Below, piece after piece: positions 43,251 to 51,619 of a stretch of DNA of 64,000 nucleotides. Within the stretch, counting starts at the first letter, position 1; each line of letters begins with the position of its first letter. Location of the stretch: positions 4,774,001-4,838,000 of the forward strand of contig NZ_LT629971.1 of NCBI RefSeq assembly GCF_900108565.1. Direction: 5' to 3'. Source of the stretch: Mycolicibacterium rutilum (GTDB taxonomy: Bacteria > Actinomycetota > Actinomycetes > Mycobacteriales > Mycobacteriaceae). The notes under the pieces were generated by a model. That model was not told where the DNA came from. It ran no database searches and worked only from the letters and a program-made list of their open reading frames with translations. Made by a program: the position numbers and the translations under genes.

Positions 43251-43946
43251 ATGAATGATCTAGTCGATACCACAGAGATGTACCTGCGGACGATCTACGA
43301 CCTCGAGGAAGAGGGCGTCGTGCCGCTGCGCGCGCGCATCGCCGAGCGGCTGGATCAAAGCGGTCCCACCGTCAGCCAGACCGTTTCCCGGATGGAGCGC
43401 GACGGCCTGCTGCACGTGGCGGGTGACCGCCATCTCGAGCTGACCGACAAGGGCCGCGCGCTGGCCGTGGCCGTCATGCGCAAGCACCGGCTCGCCGAGC
43501 GACTGCTCGTCGACGTGATCGGGCTGCCGTGGGAGGAAGTCCACGCCGAGGCGTGTCGCTGGGAGCACGTGATGAGCGAGGACGTCGAACGCCGCCTCGT
43601 CCAGGTCCTCAACAACCCGACCACCTCGCCGTTCGGTAACCCCATTCCCGGTCTTTCCGAGCTGGGCCTGATCAGCACCACCGCCGGCGGCGACGCGGTG
43701 AACCTGGTGCGCCTGACCGAACTGCCCGCGGGCATGCCGGTCGCGGTGGTGGTCCGGCAGCTGACCGAGCACGTCCAGCGCGACGTCGACCTCATCAGCC
43801 GGCTCAAGGACGCCGGCGTGGTGCCCAACGCGCGCGTGACCGTGCAGACCAACGACAACGGCGGGGTGATGATCGTGATCCCCGGCCACGAACAGGTCGA
43901 GCTGCCGCACCAGATGGCGCACGCCGTCAAGGTCGAAAAGGTCTGA
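43251..43946 (+). CDS. ideR: Iron-dependent repressor IdeR
   Basis: 231 residues of DtxR type: winged HTH (1-73, LRARIAERLDQSGPTVSQTVSRME), a dimerisation and metal domain with CRWEHVMSEDVERRL (metal ligands His and Glu/Cys) and PFGNPIPGLSELG, and a C-terminal SH3-like domain. IdeR with Fe2+ represses siderophore and activates storage genes. GGAGGG lies before the ATG and TAGACT at 43221-43226 may be the -10. Corresponds to Rv2711. Confidence 0.97.
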   Translation: MNDLVDTTEMYLRTIYDLEEEGVVPLRARIAERLDQSGPTVSQTVSRMERDGLLHVAGDRHLELTDKGRALAVAVMRKHRLAERLLVDVIGLPWEEVHAEACRWEHVMSEDVERRLVQVLNNPTTSPFGNPIPGLSELGLISTTAGGDAVNLVRLTELPAGMPVAVVVRQLTEHVQRDVDLISRLKDAGVVPNARVTVQTNDNGGVMIVIPGHEQVELPHQMAHAVKVEKV

Positions 43947-43955
43947 GCCGCAACG

Positions 43956-45005
43956 CTATCCAGCCCGGCGTCGGTATCCTCGCCGCGGCGGTAGCCGCAC
44001 GCCGAGCTGATCGGCCAACCGGTAGCCGGTGGTGGCCAGCTCGCGGATGCGTTCCGGGCGCAACCCCGCCTGCAGGGCGCGGTCCAGCATGCCTGCCATC
44101 CGATGCGTGCCGTCACAGCGCAGCGCCGCCTCCAGCGACACCCCGGCCAGCGGGCCGTCACCGCGCGTGTAGGCCGAAAACGCGAGCAGGGTAAGCGCTT
44201 CCACCCGCCACGGCTCCGGCAGCCGCCGCGACAACTCGGCCCACAGCGACTCGGCCTGTCCGGCGCTCTCCCCCACCGCCAGCGCGTAGAGCGTGTCGCG
44301 CACCTGCAGATCGGTCAGCGCGGTGCCGAGCCGGGCCACATCCTTGTCGGGCAGCGGGTGACCGTCGGCGACGCGGCCCGCCGCCTCGATGGCGGCCTCG
44401 ATGTCGGCGCGGGCGTCGGCGTCGGACCGGTCCGGCCCGGTGACGTCGATCATGTCGGCGACCGCGGCCGTCCGCGCGGGGTCGGTGACCGCGATGACCT
44501 GCTGCAGGTCGGCGCGCCGGGCGTAGAGCCGGCGACCGTCGAGCACCGCGGCCATGGCCAGCGGCGACGCCGACGGATCCTCGATGACACCCCCCTCTCC
44601 GCAGCCGTCCGCGCAGCGCCACCGGCCGCCCGCGGCGACCTGGTCGACGACGTGGGCGGCGAGCAGTTCGACACCCCACTCGGCGAGCCGCTCGGCCAGC
44701 GTGGCCGCGAGTTCGCGGTGCTCGTCGGCGCACGACGGGCAGTCCAGGCCCCGGTCGTCGACGATGACGCCGATCGCCGAGTCCGGTCCGGCCGCGGCGG
44801 CGACCTCGGCGACGTGGTCGATGCAGTCGTCGATGTCGTCGAGCTCGCCGGGCAGGTCGACGCGCATGACGCAGCCCAGCGTGCCGCGGTCGACCGTCAG
44901 CAGCACGAGCGAGTTTTCGGGCACGAAGCCCAGGACGGCGGGTAGGGCCGCGATCAGCACGCCGGGCCGGTTGAGCTGGAAGTCAGGTGAGTGCGATGTC
45001 GTCAT
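43956..45005 (-). CDS. DUF4192 family protein
   Basis: 349 residues. LIAALPAVLGFVPENSLVLL near the start and the RRLYARRADLQQVIAV segment are typical of DUF4192, an actinobacterial family of unknown function often found near sigma or redox genes. Cys pairs (DCPSCADEH; WRCADGCGEGG) suggest a metal site. The ATG at 45005 begins MTTSHSPDFQLNRPG; the frame is open for another kilobase upstream, but that is antisense to sthA. Corresponds to Rv2712c. Confidence 0.88.
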   Translation of the reverse strand: MTTSHSPDFQLNRPGVLIAALPAVLGFVPENSLVLLTVDRGTLGCVMRVDLPGELDDIDDCIDHVAEVAAAAGPDSAIGVIVDDRGLDCPSCADEHRELAATLAERLAEWGVELLAAHVVDQVAAGGRWRCADGCGEGGVIEDPSASPLAMAAVLDGRRLYARRADLQQVIAVTDPARTAAVADMIDVTGPDRSDADARADIEAAIEAAGRVADGHPLPDKDVARLGTALTDLQVRDTLYALAVGESAGQAESLWAELSRRLPEPWRVEALTLLAFSAYTRGDGPLAGVSLEAALRCDGTHRMAGMLDRALQAGLRPERIRELATTGYRLADQLGVRLPPRRGYRRRAG

Positions 45006-45158
45006 GGGCTGACCTTCCCCGCCCGGTCGGACGGTGACGGCGCGTCGACGGCCCGGGTCGGCGAAGCTGGGGATGAGTTCGCGGTTGGGGATGAATTCAC
45101 CCCGCGTTGCCGCCGGTCGGCGTGCGAGATCAGCGCAACCGGCGTACACCTTGTTGCT

Positions 45159-46574
45159 ATGGCTTCGATGCTGGAGTACGACCTGGTCGTCATCGGTTCG
45201 GGTCCGGGCGGACAGAAGGCCGCGATCGCGGCGGCAAAGCTCGGCAAGACCGTGGCCGTGGTGGAGCGCGGACGGATGCTCGGCGGCGTTTGCGTGAACA
45301 CCGGGACCATCCCGTCGAAGACGCTCCGCGAGGCCGTCGTCTACCTCACCGGGATGAGCCAGCGTGAGCTGTACGGCGCCAGCTACCGGGTCAAGGAGAA
45401 GATCACCCCGGCCGATCTGCTGGCCCGCACCAGCCACGTGATCGGCAAGGAGCAAGACGTCGTGCGCTCCCAGTTGATGCGCAACCGCATCGACCTGATC
45501 CAGGGTCACGGCCGGTTCATCGATGCGCACACCGTGCTGGTCGAGGAACCCACCCGCGGTGAGCGCACCACCCTCAGCGGCGAGTACATCGTGATCGCCA
45601 CCGGCACCAAACCGGCGCGGCCCACCGGGGTGGAGTTCGACGAGGAACGCGTGCTCGACTCCGACGGCATCCTCGACCTCAAGTCCCTGCCGTCGACGAT
45701 GGTCGTAGTGGGCGCCGGCGTGATCGGCATCGAGTACGCGTCGATGTTCGCCGCGCTGGGCACCAAGGTGACCGTCGTCGAGAAGCGCGAGAACATGCTG
45801 GAGTTCTGCGATCCCGAGATCATCGAGGCGCTGAAGTTCCATCTGCGCGACCTGGCGGTGACGTTCCGGTTCGGCGAGGAGGTCACCGCGGTCGACGTCG
45901 GCGCCGCGGGCACGGTCACCACCTTGGCCAGCGGCAAGCAGATCCCCGCCGAGACGGTGATGTACTCGGCGGGCCGGCAGGGCCAGACCGATCACCTCGA
46001 TCTCGCCAACGCGGGCCTGGAAACCGATCCGCGCGGGCGCATCACCGTCGACAGCAACTTCCAGACCAAGGTCGACCACATCTACGCCGTCGGCGATGTC
46101 ATCGGGTTCCCCGCGCTCGCGGCCACCTCGATGGACCAGGGCAGGCTGGCGGCCTATCACGCGTTCGGCGAGCCCGCCAAGGGCATGACCGACCTACAGC
46201 CCATCGGCATCTACTCGATCCCGGAGGTGTCCTACGTGGGCGCCACCGAGGTCGAATTGACCCGCAACGCAATCCCGTACGAGGTCGGCGTGTCGCGGTA
46301 CCGCGAGCTCGCCAGGGGGCAGATCGCCGGCGACTCCTACGGCATGCTCAAGCTGCTGGTGTCCACCGATGACCTGAAGTTGTTGGGAGTACACATCTTC
46401 GGCACCAGCGCGACCGAGATGGTGCACATCGGCCAGGCCGTGATGGGCTGCGGCGGCACCATCGAATATCTCGTCGACGCGGTCTTCAACTACCCCACGT
46501 TCTCCGAGGCGTACAAGGTCGCCGCGCTCGACGTGATGAACAAGCTCCGCGCGCTCAGCCAGTTCCGCAGTTAG
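45159..46574 (+). CDS. sthA: Soluble pyridine nucleotide transhydrogenase
   Basis: 471 residues, flavoprotein disulfide-reductase fold: FAD motif LVVIGSGPGGQKAAIAA, NAD(P) motif VVVGAGVIGIEYASM and AVGDVIGFPALAATS. The usual redox CxxxxC is CVNTGT (Cys45, Thr50), so the second cysteine is lost; this is the hallmark of SthA, which moves hydride between NADPH and NAD+ rather than reducing disulfides. The ATG at 45159 gives MASMLEYD; no ribosome-binding site precedes it. Corresponds to Rv2713. Confidence 0.95.
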   Translation: MASMLEYDLVVIGSGPGGQKAAIAAAKLGKTVAVVERGRMLGGVCVNTGTIPSKTLREAVVYLTGMSQRELYGASYRVKEKITPADLLARTSHVIGKEQDVVRSQLMRNRIDLIQGHGRFIDAHTVLVEEPTRGERTTLSGEYIVIATGTKPARPTGVEFDEERVLDSDGILDLKSLPSTMVVVGAGVIGIEYASMFAALGTKVTVVEKRENMLEFCDPEIIEALKFHLRDLAVTFRFGEEVTAVDVGAAGTVTTLASGKQIPAETVMYSAGRQGQTDHLDLANAGLETDPRGRITVDSNFQTKVDHIYAVGDVIGFPALAATSMDQGRLAAYHAFGEPAKGMTDLQPIGIYSIPEVSYVGATEVELTRNAIPYEVGVSRYRELARGQIAGDSYGMLKLLVSTDDLKLLGVHIFGTSATEMVHIGQAVMGCGGTIEYLVDAVFNYPTFSEAYKVAALDVMNKLRALSQFRS

Positions 46575-47362
46575 CCGCATTCGTCGTCGTAGACGGTCGG
46601 CGGGTCGTCGGCAGGCCCGCCGGCTTCGGCGCGGTCCCGCAGGCGTGCCACCGCGTCGTCGAACGGCGGTGAGTACGAGGTGTTTTCGTCGCATCCGCCG
46701 CCGTTGAGACCACCGACCAGTCCGGTGACCGTCGATCCCATCACCCACGGCGCGCCGGAGAGGCCGTCGGCGAGGCCGCGGCACGGCAGCGACGGGTATC
46801 CGTGCGTGGCCGGCGCGGTGCTGGCGGTGCAGGTGATCGGGCCGCCGCCGACACCCGTCTCGTAGCCGGTGACCGTGACGACCGCTCCCGGCGGCGGCGC
46901 CGCCCCGAGCCGCAGCCCGCCGCCCGCGAGCTGCGCCAGGGACGGCCCGCCGTCGCGGCTGACCCGCGCGATCGCGAAGTCGGCGTGCGGGTCCTGGTCG
47001 TCGGTCCAGCGGGGGTCGAAGTAGACGGCGTCGAGATGCCAGGAGTCGACGTCGCCGGAGTGCTCGTCGTAGCCGGCGACGAAGGTGGCGTCGTCGACAC
47101 CGGTCAGGCAGTGCGCGGCGGTCAGGATCAGGTTGCCGTCGGCGCCGTCATTTCCGGGCGCCAGCACCGACGCCGTGCAGGTGTGCAACCACGGGGTGCC
47201 GGTGAACACCGCGCCCACGGCCGGGTCCGGCGCCGCCTGGTGCGCGCTGGACAGCGACGCCACCACTGGTGTGGTGCGCGCTGCCGGCGCCTGGCAGCCC
47301 GCTGTGAGCGCGGCGACGGCAATACTCACCGTCACCGTCCGCGCGGCGGTCGCGAAGCTCAT
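46571..47362 (-). CDS. Lipoprotein trypsin-like serine protease
   Basis: 263 residues. A signal peptide ends in a plausible lipobox LTAGC (Cys23). The mature domain is chymotrypsin-like: His85 in LTAAHC, Asp129 in PHADFAI and Ser203 in DGLSGAPW, so the triad is present although the usual GDSGGP is GLSGAP. It probably acts on the outer face of the cytoplasmic membrane. Target unknown. The TTA stop overlaps the sthA stop by 4 bp; I do not recall it at this place in M. tuberculosis. Confidence 0.85.
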   Translation of the reverse strand: MSFATAARTVTVSIAVAALTAGCQAPAARTTPVVASLSSAHQAAPDPAVGAVFTGTPWLHTCTASVLAPGNDGADGNLILTAAHCLTGVDDATFVAGYDEHSGDVDSWHLDAVYFDPRWTDDQDPHADFAIARVSRDGGPSLAQLAGGGLRLGAAPPPGAVVTVTGYETGVGGGPITCTASTAPATHGYPSLPCRGLADGLSGAPWVMGSTVTGLVGGLNGGGCDENTSYSPPFDDAVARLRDRAEAGGPADDPPTVYDDECG

Positions 47363-47518
47363 CTGCCGATTTTGCCCGACCGCACCGACCCCCGGCCGGA
47401 GCAAACTTTTCGCTCCCGGTGAGCATGGGTAGTCCGGCAACGGGAACGCAACGTGCGCGAGACTAGTTGTGACTGGTAGAAGACAACACTGTCCGGCACC
47501 ACGGCGAGGAGGCGATTC

Positions 47519-48505
47519 ATGGCTGACGCTGGGAAACCTGAGCATCACTACCAGCCCGAGCAGTCCGGCATGTACGAGCTGGAGTTCCCCGCACCGCAAC
47601 TGTCGTCGACCGACGGCCGCGGTCCGGTGCTCATCCACGCGCTCGAGGGGTTCTCCGACGCCGGGCACGCGATCCGCCTGGCCGCTCAGCACCTGAAGAA
47701 CACGCTCGACACGGAGCTGGTGGCGTCGTTCGCCATCGACGAACTACTGGACTACCGCTCGCGCCGGCCGTTGATGACGTTCAAGACCGACCACTTCACC
47801 CATTACGAGGATCCCGAGCTCAACCTGTACGCCCTGCGCGACAGCGTCGGCACCCCGTTCCTGCTGCTCGCCGGGCTCGAGCCGGACCTGCGCTGGGAGC
47901 GTTTCATCACCGCGGTCCGGCTGCTGGCCGAGCGCCTCGGCGTGCGCCGGGTCGTCGGCCTCGGCACCATCCCGATGGCCGTGCCGCACACCCGGCCCAT
48001 CACGATGACCGCGCACTCCAACGACAAGGAGCTCATCGCCGATCACCAGCCGTGGGTCGGCGAGGTGCAGGTGCCGGGCAGCGTGTCGAACCTGCTCGAG
48101 TTCCGGATGTCGCAGCACGGCCACGAGGTGGTCGGCTTCACCGTGCACGTGCCGCACTACCTGGCGCAGACCGACTACCCCGCCGCCGCCGAGGCGCTGC
48201 TGGCCGAGGTGGCCAGGAACGCGTCGCTGCAGATCCCGCTGGACGCGCTGGCGACCGCGGGCGCCGAGGTGCTGGACAAGGTCAATGAGCAAGTCGAGGC
48301 CAGCCCCGAGGTTGCGCAGGTGGTGACCGCGCTGGAACGCCAGTACGACGCGTTCGTCTCCGCGCAGGAGAACCGTTCGCTGCTGGCCAGCGACGAGGAC
48401 CTGCCCAGCGGCGAGGAACTCGGCGCCGAGTTCGAGCGATTCCTGGCTCAGCAGGCCGAGAAGAAGTCCAAGGACCGCCACCAGGACGGCGACGAGACCG
48501 GTTAA
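47519..48505 (+). CDS. PAC2 family protein
   Basis: 328 residues. VLIHALEGFSDAGHAIRLAAQHL (about 40-62), the FKTDHFTHYEDP segment and VVGFTVHVPHYLAQTDYPAAAEALL match PAC2 (proteasome-assembly-chaperone) domains with the acidic C-terminal part seen in Rv2714. GAGGAGG lies 8 nt before the ATG. Bacterial role unknown. Leads a co-directional row with the hydrolase and PhzF genes. Confidence 0.9.
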   Translation: MADAGKPEHHYQPEQSGMYELEFPAPQLSSTDGRGPVLIHALEGFSDAGHAIRLAAQHLKNTLDTELVASFAIDELLDYRSRRPLMTFKTDHFTHYEDPELNLYALRDSVGTPFLLLAGLEPDLRWERFITAVRLLAERLGVRRVVGLGTIPMAVPHTRPITMTAHSNDKELIADHQPWVGEVQVPGSVSNLLEFRMSQHGHEVVGFTVHVPHYLAQTDYPAAAEALLAEVARNASLQIPLDALATAGAEVLDKVNEQVEASPEVAQVVTALERQYDAFVSAQENRSLLASDEDLPSGEELGAEFERFLAQQAEKKSKDRHQDGDETG

Positions 48506-48556
48506 GGGGCGTCCCGGCCAGCGGTCGCCCAAATAGCGCACCCCGCGGCGGCCAGC

Positions 48557-48562
48557 TAAGTT
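48557..48562 (+). promoter_or_regulatory. Putative -10 element for the Rv2715-like hydrolase
   Basis: TAAGTT ends 6 nt before the ATG at 48569. Confidence 0.35.
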
Positions 48563-48568
48563 GTCGCA

Positions 48569-49591
48569 ATGGCAGCGCGAAAGGCCAATCTGCGGCCGGT
48601 CCGGGAACTGACGCCCACGCTGCAGTTCCGCACCATCCACGGTTACCGGCGCGCGTACCGGGTGGCGGGTACGGGACCGGCGATCCTGCTGATCCACGGC
48701 ATCGGCGACAACTCCACGACCTGGGAGACGGTGCAGTCCAAGCTGGCCCAGCGCTTCACCGTCATCGCACCGGATCTGCTCGGGCACGGCAAATCCGACA
48801 AGCCGCGCGCGGACTACTCGGTGGCGGCCTACGCCAACGGGATGCGCGACCTGCTCAGCGTGCTCGACATCGACCACGTCACCGTCGTCGGGCACTCGCT
48901 GGGCGGCGGCGTGGCCATGCAGTTCGCCTACCAGTTCCCGCAATTGGTCGACCGGCTGATCCTGGTCGGCGCCGGCGGGGTCACCAAGGACGTCAACATC
49001 GCGTTGCGGTTCGCGTCGCTGCCGATGGGCAGCGAGGCGCTCGCTCTGCTCCGGCTGCCGCTGGTGCTGCCCGCCCTACAGCTGATGGGTCGGGTGGCCG
49101 GCGGCGCGCTCGGGTCGACCGGGATCGGCCGCGACCTCCCGCAGGCGCTGCGGATCCTGGCCGATCTGCCCGAGCCCACCGCGTCGTCGGCGTTCGCCCG
49201 CACGCTGCGTGCGGTGGTGGACTGGCGGGGCCAGGTGGTCACCATGCTCGACCGGTGTTATCTGACGCAATCGGTTCCCGTGCAACTGATCTGGGGCAGC
49301 GGAGACTCGGTGATCCCGGTGAGCCACGCCCGCATGGCGCACGCCGCGATGCCCGGCTCGCAACTGGAGATCTTCAACGGCTCCGGGCACTTCCCGTTCC
49401 ACGACGACCCCGACCGGTTCGTCGAGGTGGTGCAGAAGTTCATCGACTCCACCGAACCCGCGGTCTACGACCAGGAGTACCTGCGCGGTCTGCTGCGCGC
49501 CGGGGTCACCGAGGGCGCCATCGCCGGTTCGGTGGACACACGTGCCGCGGTGCTCGATGCGATGGACGCCGACGAGCGCAGCGCGACCTGA
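48569..49591 (+). CDS. Alpha/beta hydrolase (Rv2715-like)
   Basis: 340 residues. Oxyanion motif LIHGIGDNSTTW (41-52), nucleophile Ser110 in VGHSLGGG, Asp in WGSGDSVIP and His in GSGHFPFHDDP give a complete triad. The C-terminal 40 residues extend beyond the fold. A lipid or ester hydrolase in the cytoplasm; substrate unknown. Corresponds to Rv2715. Confidence 0.9.
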   Translation: MAARKANLRPVRELTPTLQFRTIHGYRRAYRVAGTGPAILLIHGIGDNSTTWETVQSKLAQRFTVIAPDLLGHGKSDKPRADYSVAAYANGMRDLLSVLDIDHVTVVGHSLGGGVAMQFAYQFPQLVDRLILVGAGGVTKDVNIALRFASLPMGSEALALLRLPLVLPALQLMGRVAGGALGSTGIGRDLPQALRILADLPEPTASSAFARTLRAVVDWRGQVVTMLDRCYLTQSVPVQLIWGSGDSVIPVSHARMAHAAMPGSQLEIFNGSGHFPFHDDPDRFVEVVQKFIDSTEPAVYDQEYLRGLLRAGVTEGAIAGSVDTRAAVLDAMDADERSAT

Positions 49592-49623
49592 CGCGGAGCG
49601 ACCACCGCCTCCTCGACACGACG

Positions 49624-49629
49624 TAGCAT
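49624..49629 (+). promoter_or_regulatory. Putative -10 element for the PhzF gene
   Basis: TAGCAT lies 6 nt before the ATG at 49636. Confidence 0.4.
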
Positions 49630-49635
49630 CGGGGC

Positions 49636-50322
49636 ATGCCTATCGACGTGACCGTGCTGCGCGTGTTCACCGACCCCGACGGCAACCACGGGAACCCGCT
49701 CGGAGTCGTCGACGCCGACTCCGTCGACCCCGCCGACCGGCAACGCGTCGCCACCGAATTGGGTTACAGCGAAACCATTTTCATCGATCTCCCCGGCACC
49801 GGGGCGAACACCGCACACGCGCGGATTTTCACCCCCGCCGTCGAGTTGCCGTTTGCCGGGCACCCCACCGTCGGCGCATCCTGGTGGCTGCGCGAGCAGG
49901 GCACGCCGGTGCACACATTGCAGGTTCCGGCGGGCATCGTGCAGGTTCGATACGACGACGACCTCACCTCGGTCAGCGCCCGCGCCGAGTGGGCGCCGGA
50001 CTTCGCGATCTACGACCTCGCCTCGGTCGCCGATCTCCTCGCCGCCGACCCTGCGGACTACCCCGACGGCATCAACCACTACCTGTGGACGTGGACGGAC
50101 AAGGAGCAGGGCCAGATCCGATCACGCATGTTCGCGTCCGATCTGGGAGTGCCCGAGGACGAGGCCACCGGTGCTGCCGCCGTGCGGATCACCGACTACC
50201 TGAGCCGCGACCTGCACATCGTGCAGGGCAAGGGATCTCACATCTACACCCAGTGGAGCGCGGAAGGTTGGGTTCGTGTCGCCGGTCGCGTGGTCGACGA
50301 CGGCGTCAAGCAGGTCGACTGA
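49636..50322 (+). CDS. PhzF family isomerase-like protein
   Basis: 228 residues, somewhat short for the family (usually 260-300). N-terminal VLRVFTDPDGNHGNPLGVV, the catalytic-type Glu46 in GYSETIF, FAGHPTVG and DEATGAAAV are PhzF signatures. PhzF enzymes catalyse isomerisation or epimerisation; the substrate here is unknown. It ends 5 bp before the nrdR stop. Corresponds to Rv2716. Confidence 0.88.
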   Translation: MPIDVTVLRVFTDPDGNHGNPLGVVDADSVDPADRQRVATELGYSETIFIDLPGTGANTAHARIFTPAVELPFAGHPTVGASWWLREQGTPVHTLQVPAGIVQVRYDDDLTSVSARAEWAPDFAIYDLASVADLLAADPADYPDGINHYLWTWTDKEQGQIRSRMFASDLGVPEDEATGAAAVRITDYLSRDLHIVQGKGSHIYTQWSAEGWVRVAGRVVDDGVKQVD

Positions 50323-50327
50323 TCCGA

Positions 50328-50795
50328 CTAACTGGCGGTGGGCTGGGGCGAATTGCGGTGCGCCCGCAGCGCCTCGATCTCGCGCTCGAAGTCGTCGGCC
50401 GAGGTGAAACCCCGATACACCGACGCGAACCGCAGATAGGCCACCTCGTCCAGATCCCGCAGCGGCCCCAGGATCGCCAACCCCACCTCGTGACTGGGCA
50501 CCTCGGGGCCGGCGGCCCGCACCGCGTCCTCGACCTGCTGGGCCAGCAGGTTCAGCGCGTCATCGTCGACCTGGCGGCCCTGACAGGCGCGGCGCACCCC
50601 TTTGATGACCTTCTCGCGGCTGAACGGTTCGGTGACCCCGCTTCGCTTGACGACGGCCAGCACCGCGGTCTCCACGGTCGTGAACCGTCTACCGCACTCC
50701 GGGCAGGATCGCCGCCGCCGGATCGCCTGGCCCTCGTCGGTCTCCCGGGAATCGACCACACGCGAATCGGGATGGCGACAGAACGGACAGTGCAT
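50328..50795 (-). CDS. nrdR: Ribonucleotide-reductase repressor NrdR
   Basis: 155 residues: an N-terminal zinc ribbon (Cys3, Cys6, Cys31, Cys34; MHCPFCRHP and CPECGRRF) and an ATP-cone domain (about 49-140, VVKRSGVTEPFSREKV). NrdR senses dATP/ATP and represses nrd genes. The ATG at 50795 follows GAAGGAG; a longer frame has no conserved sequence. Corresponds to Rv2718c. Confidence 0.96.
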   Translation of the reverse strand: MHCPFCRHPDSRVVDSRETDEGQAIRRRRSCPECGRRFTTVETAVLAVVKRSGVTEPFSREKVIKGVRRACQGRQVDDDALNLLAQQVEDAVRAAGPEVPSHEVGLAILGPLRDLDEVAYLRFASVYRGFTSADDFEREIEALRAHRNSPQPTAS

Positions 50796-50956
50796 CACCG
50801 CTCCTTCGCCAGGCCAACAAACGACTACATCAAACGTCTTCGAGCGTACCCGCGCACTGTCCCGCAGGCCCAGAACAGGGCCGATTGGCGCGTAGGCCAC
50901 CCATTTGTCGGCGAACATCGCTGCGAGGCAAGGCTTTCGAAACTGGGCGCGCCGCG

Positions 50957-51409
50957 TCAGCCGACCGGCGCGATCAGCGTCTGACCTGCGTCCAGTGCTG
51001 CGGTGTCGAGGTGGTTGAGTTCACGGATCTGCTCGACCACCTGACTGACCGGCGCATCCGGCGCGACCCGCTGCGCGACCTGGTGCAGGCTCTCGCCCAT
51101 CTGTACCTGCACCACGGCGAGACGGTCGGGCGTCGGCGCCGGGTCGGCACCCACCACGCCGCCGAACTGCGCGACGAGCCCCAGCCACACCGTGATTCCC
51201 GCCGCGACCAGCGCCAGCAGCACCGTGGTGCCGGGAGTGATCGGCCGCCTGCGGTGCCCCGCCCGCGACATCGTCACGCCGGGACCGCGGTAGCGCAGGG
51301 GCGCCCCGCCCGGACGCTGCGACCGGGGCCGCCGGCTCGGTTCGACCCGCCTGCGACGCGGCTGCGCCGCGGGTGCTGCCTGGATTTCCCGGGTGTCGAG
51401 GATCGTCAT
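50957..51409 (-). CDS. chiZ: LysM-domain SOS cell-division regulator ChiZ-like
   Basis: 150 residues: a basic Arg/Pro-rich cytoplasmic part (1-55), one membrane helix (about 60-82) and a C-terminal LysM domain (about 98-148, VQMGESLHQVAQRVAP...LNHLDTAALDAGQTLIAP). Rv2719c/ChiZ in M. tuberculosis is damage-induced, binds cell wall and slows division. It is divergent from lexA with SOS boxes in between, fitting the same role. Confidence 0.88.
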   Translation of the reverse strand: MTILDTREIQAAPAAQPRRRRVEPSRRPRSQRPGGAPLRYRGPGVTMSRAGHRRRPITPGTTVLLALVAAGITVWLGLVAQFGGVVGADPAPTPDRLAVVQVQMGESLHQVAQRVAPDAPVSQVVEQIRELNHLDTAALDAGQTLIAPVG

Positions 51410-51456
51410 CGTGTTGCCCTTCCGTCCGCTGCTTTCGCTCTTATGTTCGATGATAC

Positions 51457-51472
51457 TCGATCAGGTGTTCGA
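51457..51472. promoter_or_regulatory. SOS box proximal to chiZ
   Basis: TCGATCAGGTGTTCGA matches the mycobacterial LexA consensus TCGAAC-N4-GTTCGA at 11 of 12 fixed positions; it lies about 50-65 bp upstream of the chiZ ATG. Confidence 0.75.
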
Positions 51473-51476
51473 GTGA

Positions 51477-51492
51477 TAGAACATGTGATCGA
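51477..51492. promoter_or_regulatory. Second, weaker SOS box near chiZ
   Basis: TAGAACATGTGATCGA differs from the consensus at two fixed positions; its centre is 20 bp (two helical turns) from the first box, which would place two LexA dimers on one face of DNA. Confidence 0.5.
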
Positions 51493-51527
51493 ACTGTTGC
51501 CAAACGATAAAACAGGGCACCGACAAA

Positions 51528-51549
51528 AAATCCGGCCGCGTTCGCGGCC
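51528..51549 (-). terminator. Possible minus-strand intrinsic terminator between lexA and chiZ
   Basis: Read on the minus strand, GGCCGCG AA CGCGGCC is followed by GGATTTTTTG: a stem plus six T. It would stop antisense transcripts leaving lexA before they reach chiZ. Confidence 0.45.
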
Positions 51550-51571
51550 ACCCACCCCACCGCGACACGCC

Positions 51572-51587
51572 TCGAACAAATGTTTGA
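51572..51587. promoter_or_regulatory. SOS box of lexA
   Basis: TCGAACAAATGTTTGA matches the consensus TCGAAC-N4-GTTCGA at all but one fixed position and lies 33-48 bp before the lexA ATG, immediately upstream of the -10-like TACATT. Confidence 0.85.
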
Positions 51588-51606
51588 TTAATGGGCGGCT
51601 GCGGGA

Positions 51607-51612
51607 TACATT
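51607..51612 (+). promoter_or_regulatory. Putative -10 element for lexA
   Basis: TACATT lies 7 nt before the ATG at 51620, compatible with leaderless transcription of lexA. Confidence 0.45.
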
Positions 51613-51619
51613 CGGCGCC

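Noticed and set aside
45006..46160. A longer N-terminus for the DUF4192 gene
   Set aside because: The extension is antisense to sthA and unlike the family; the conserved start at 45005 explains the protein.
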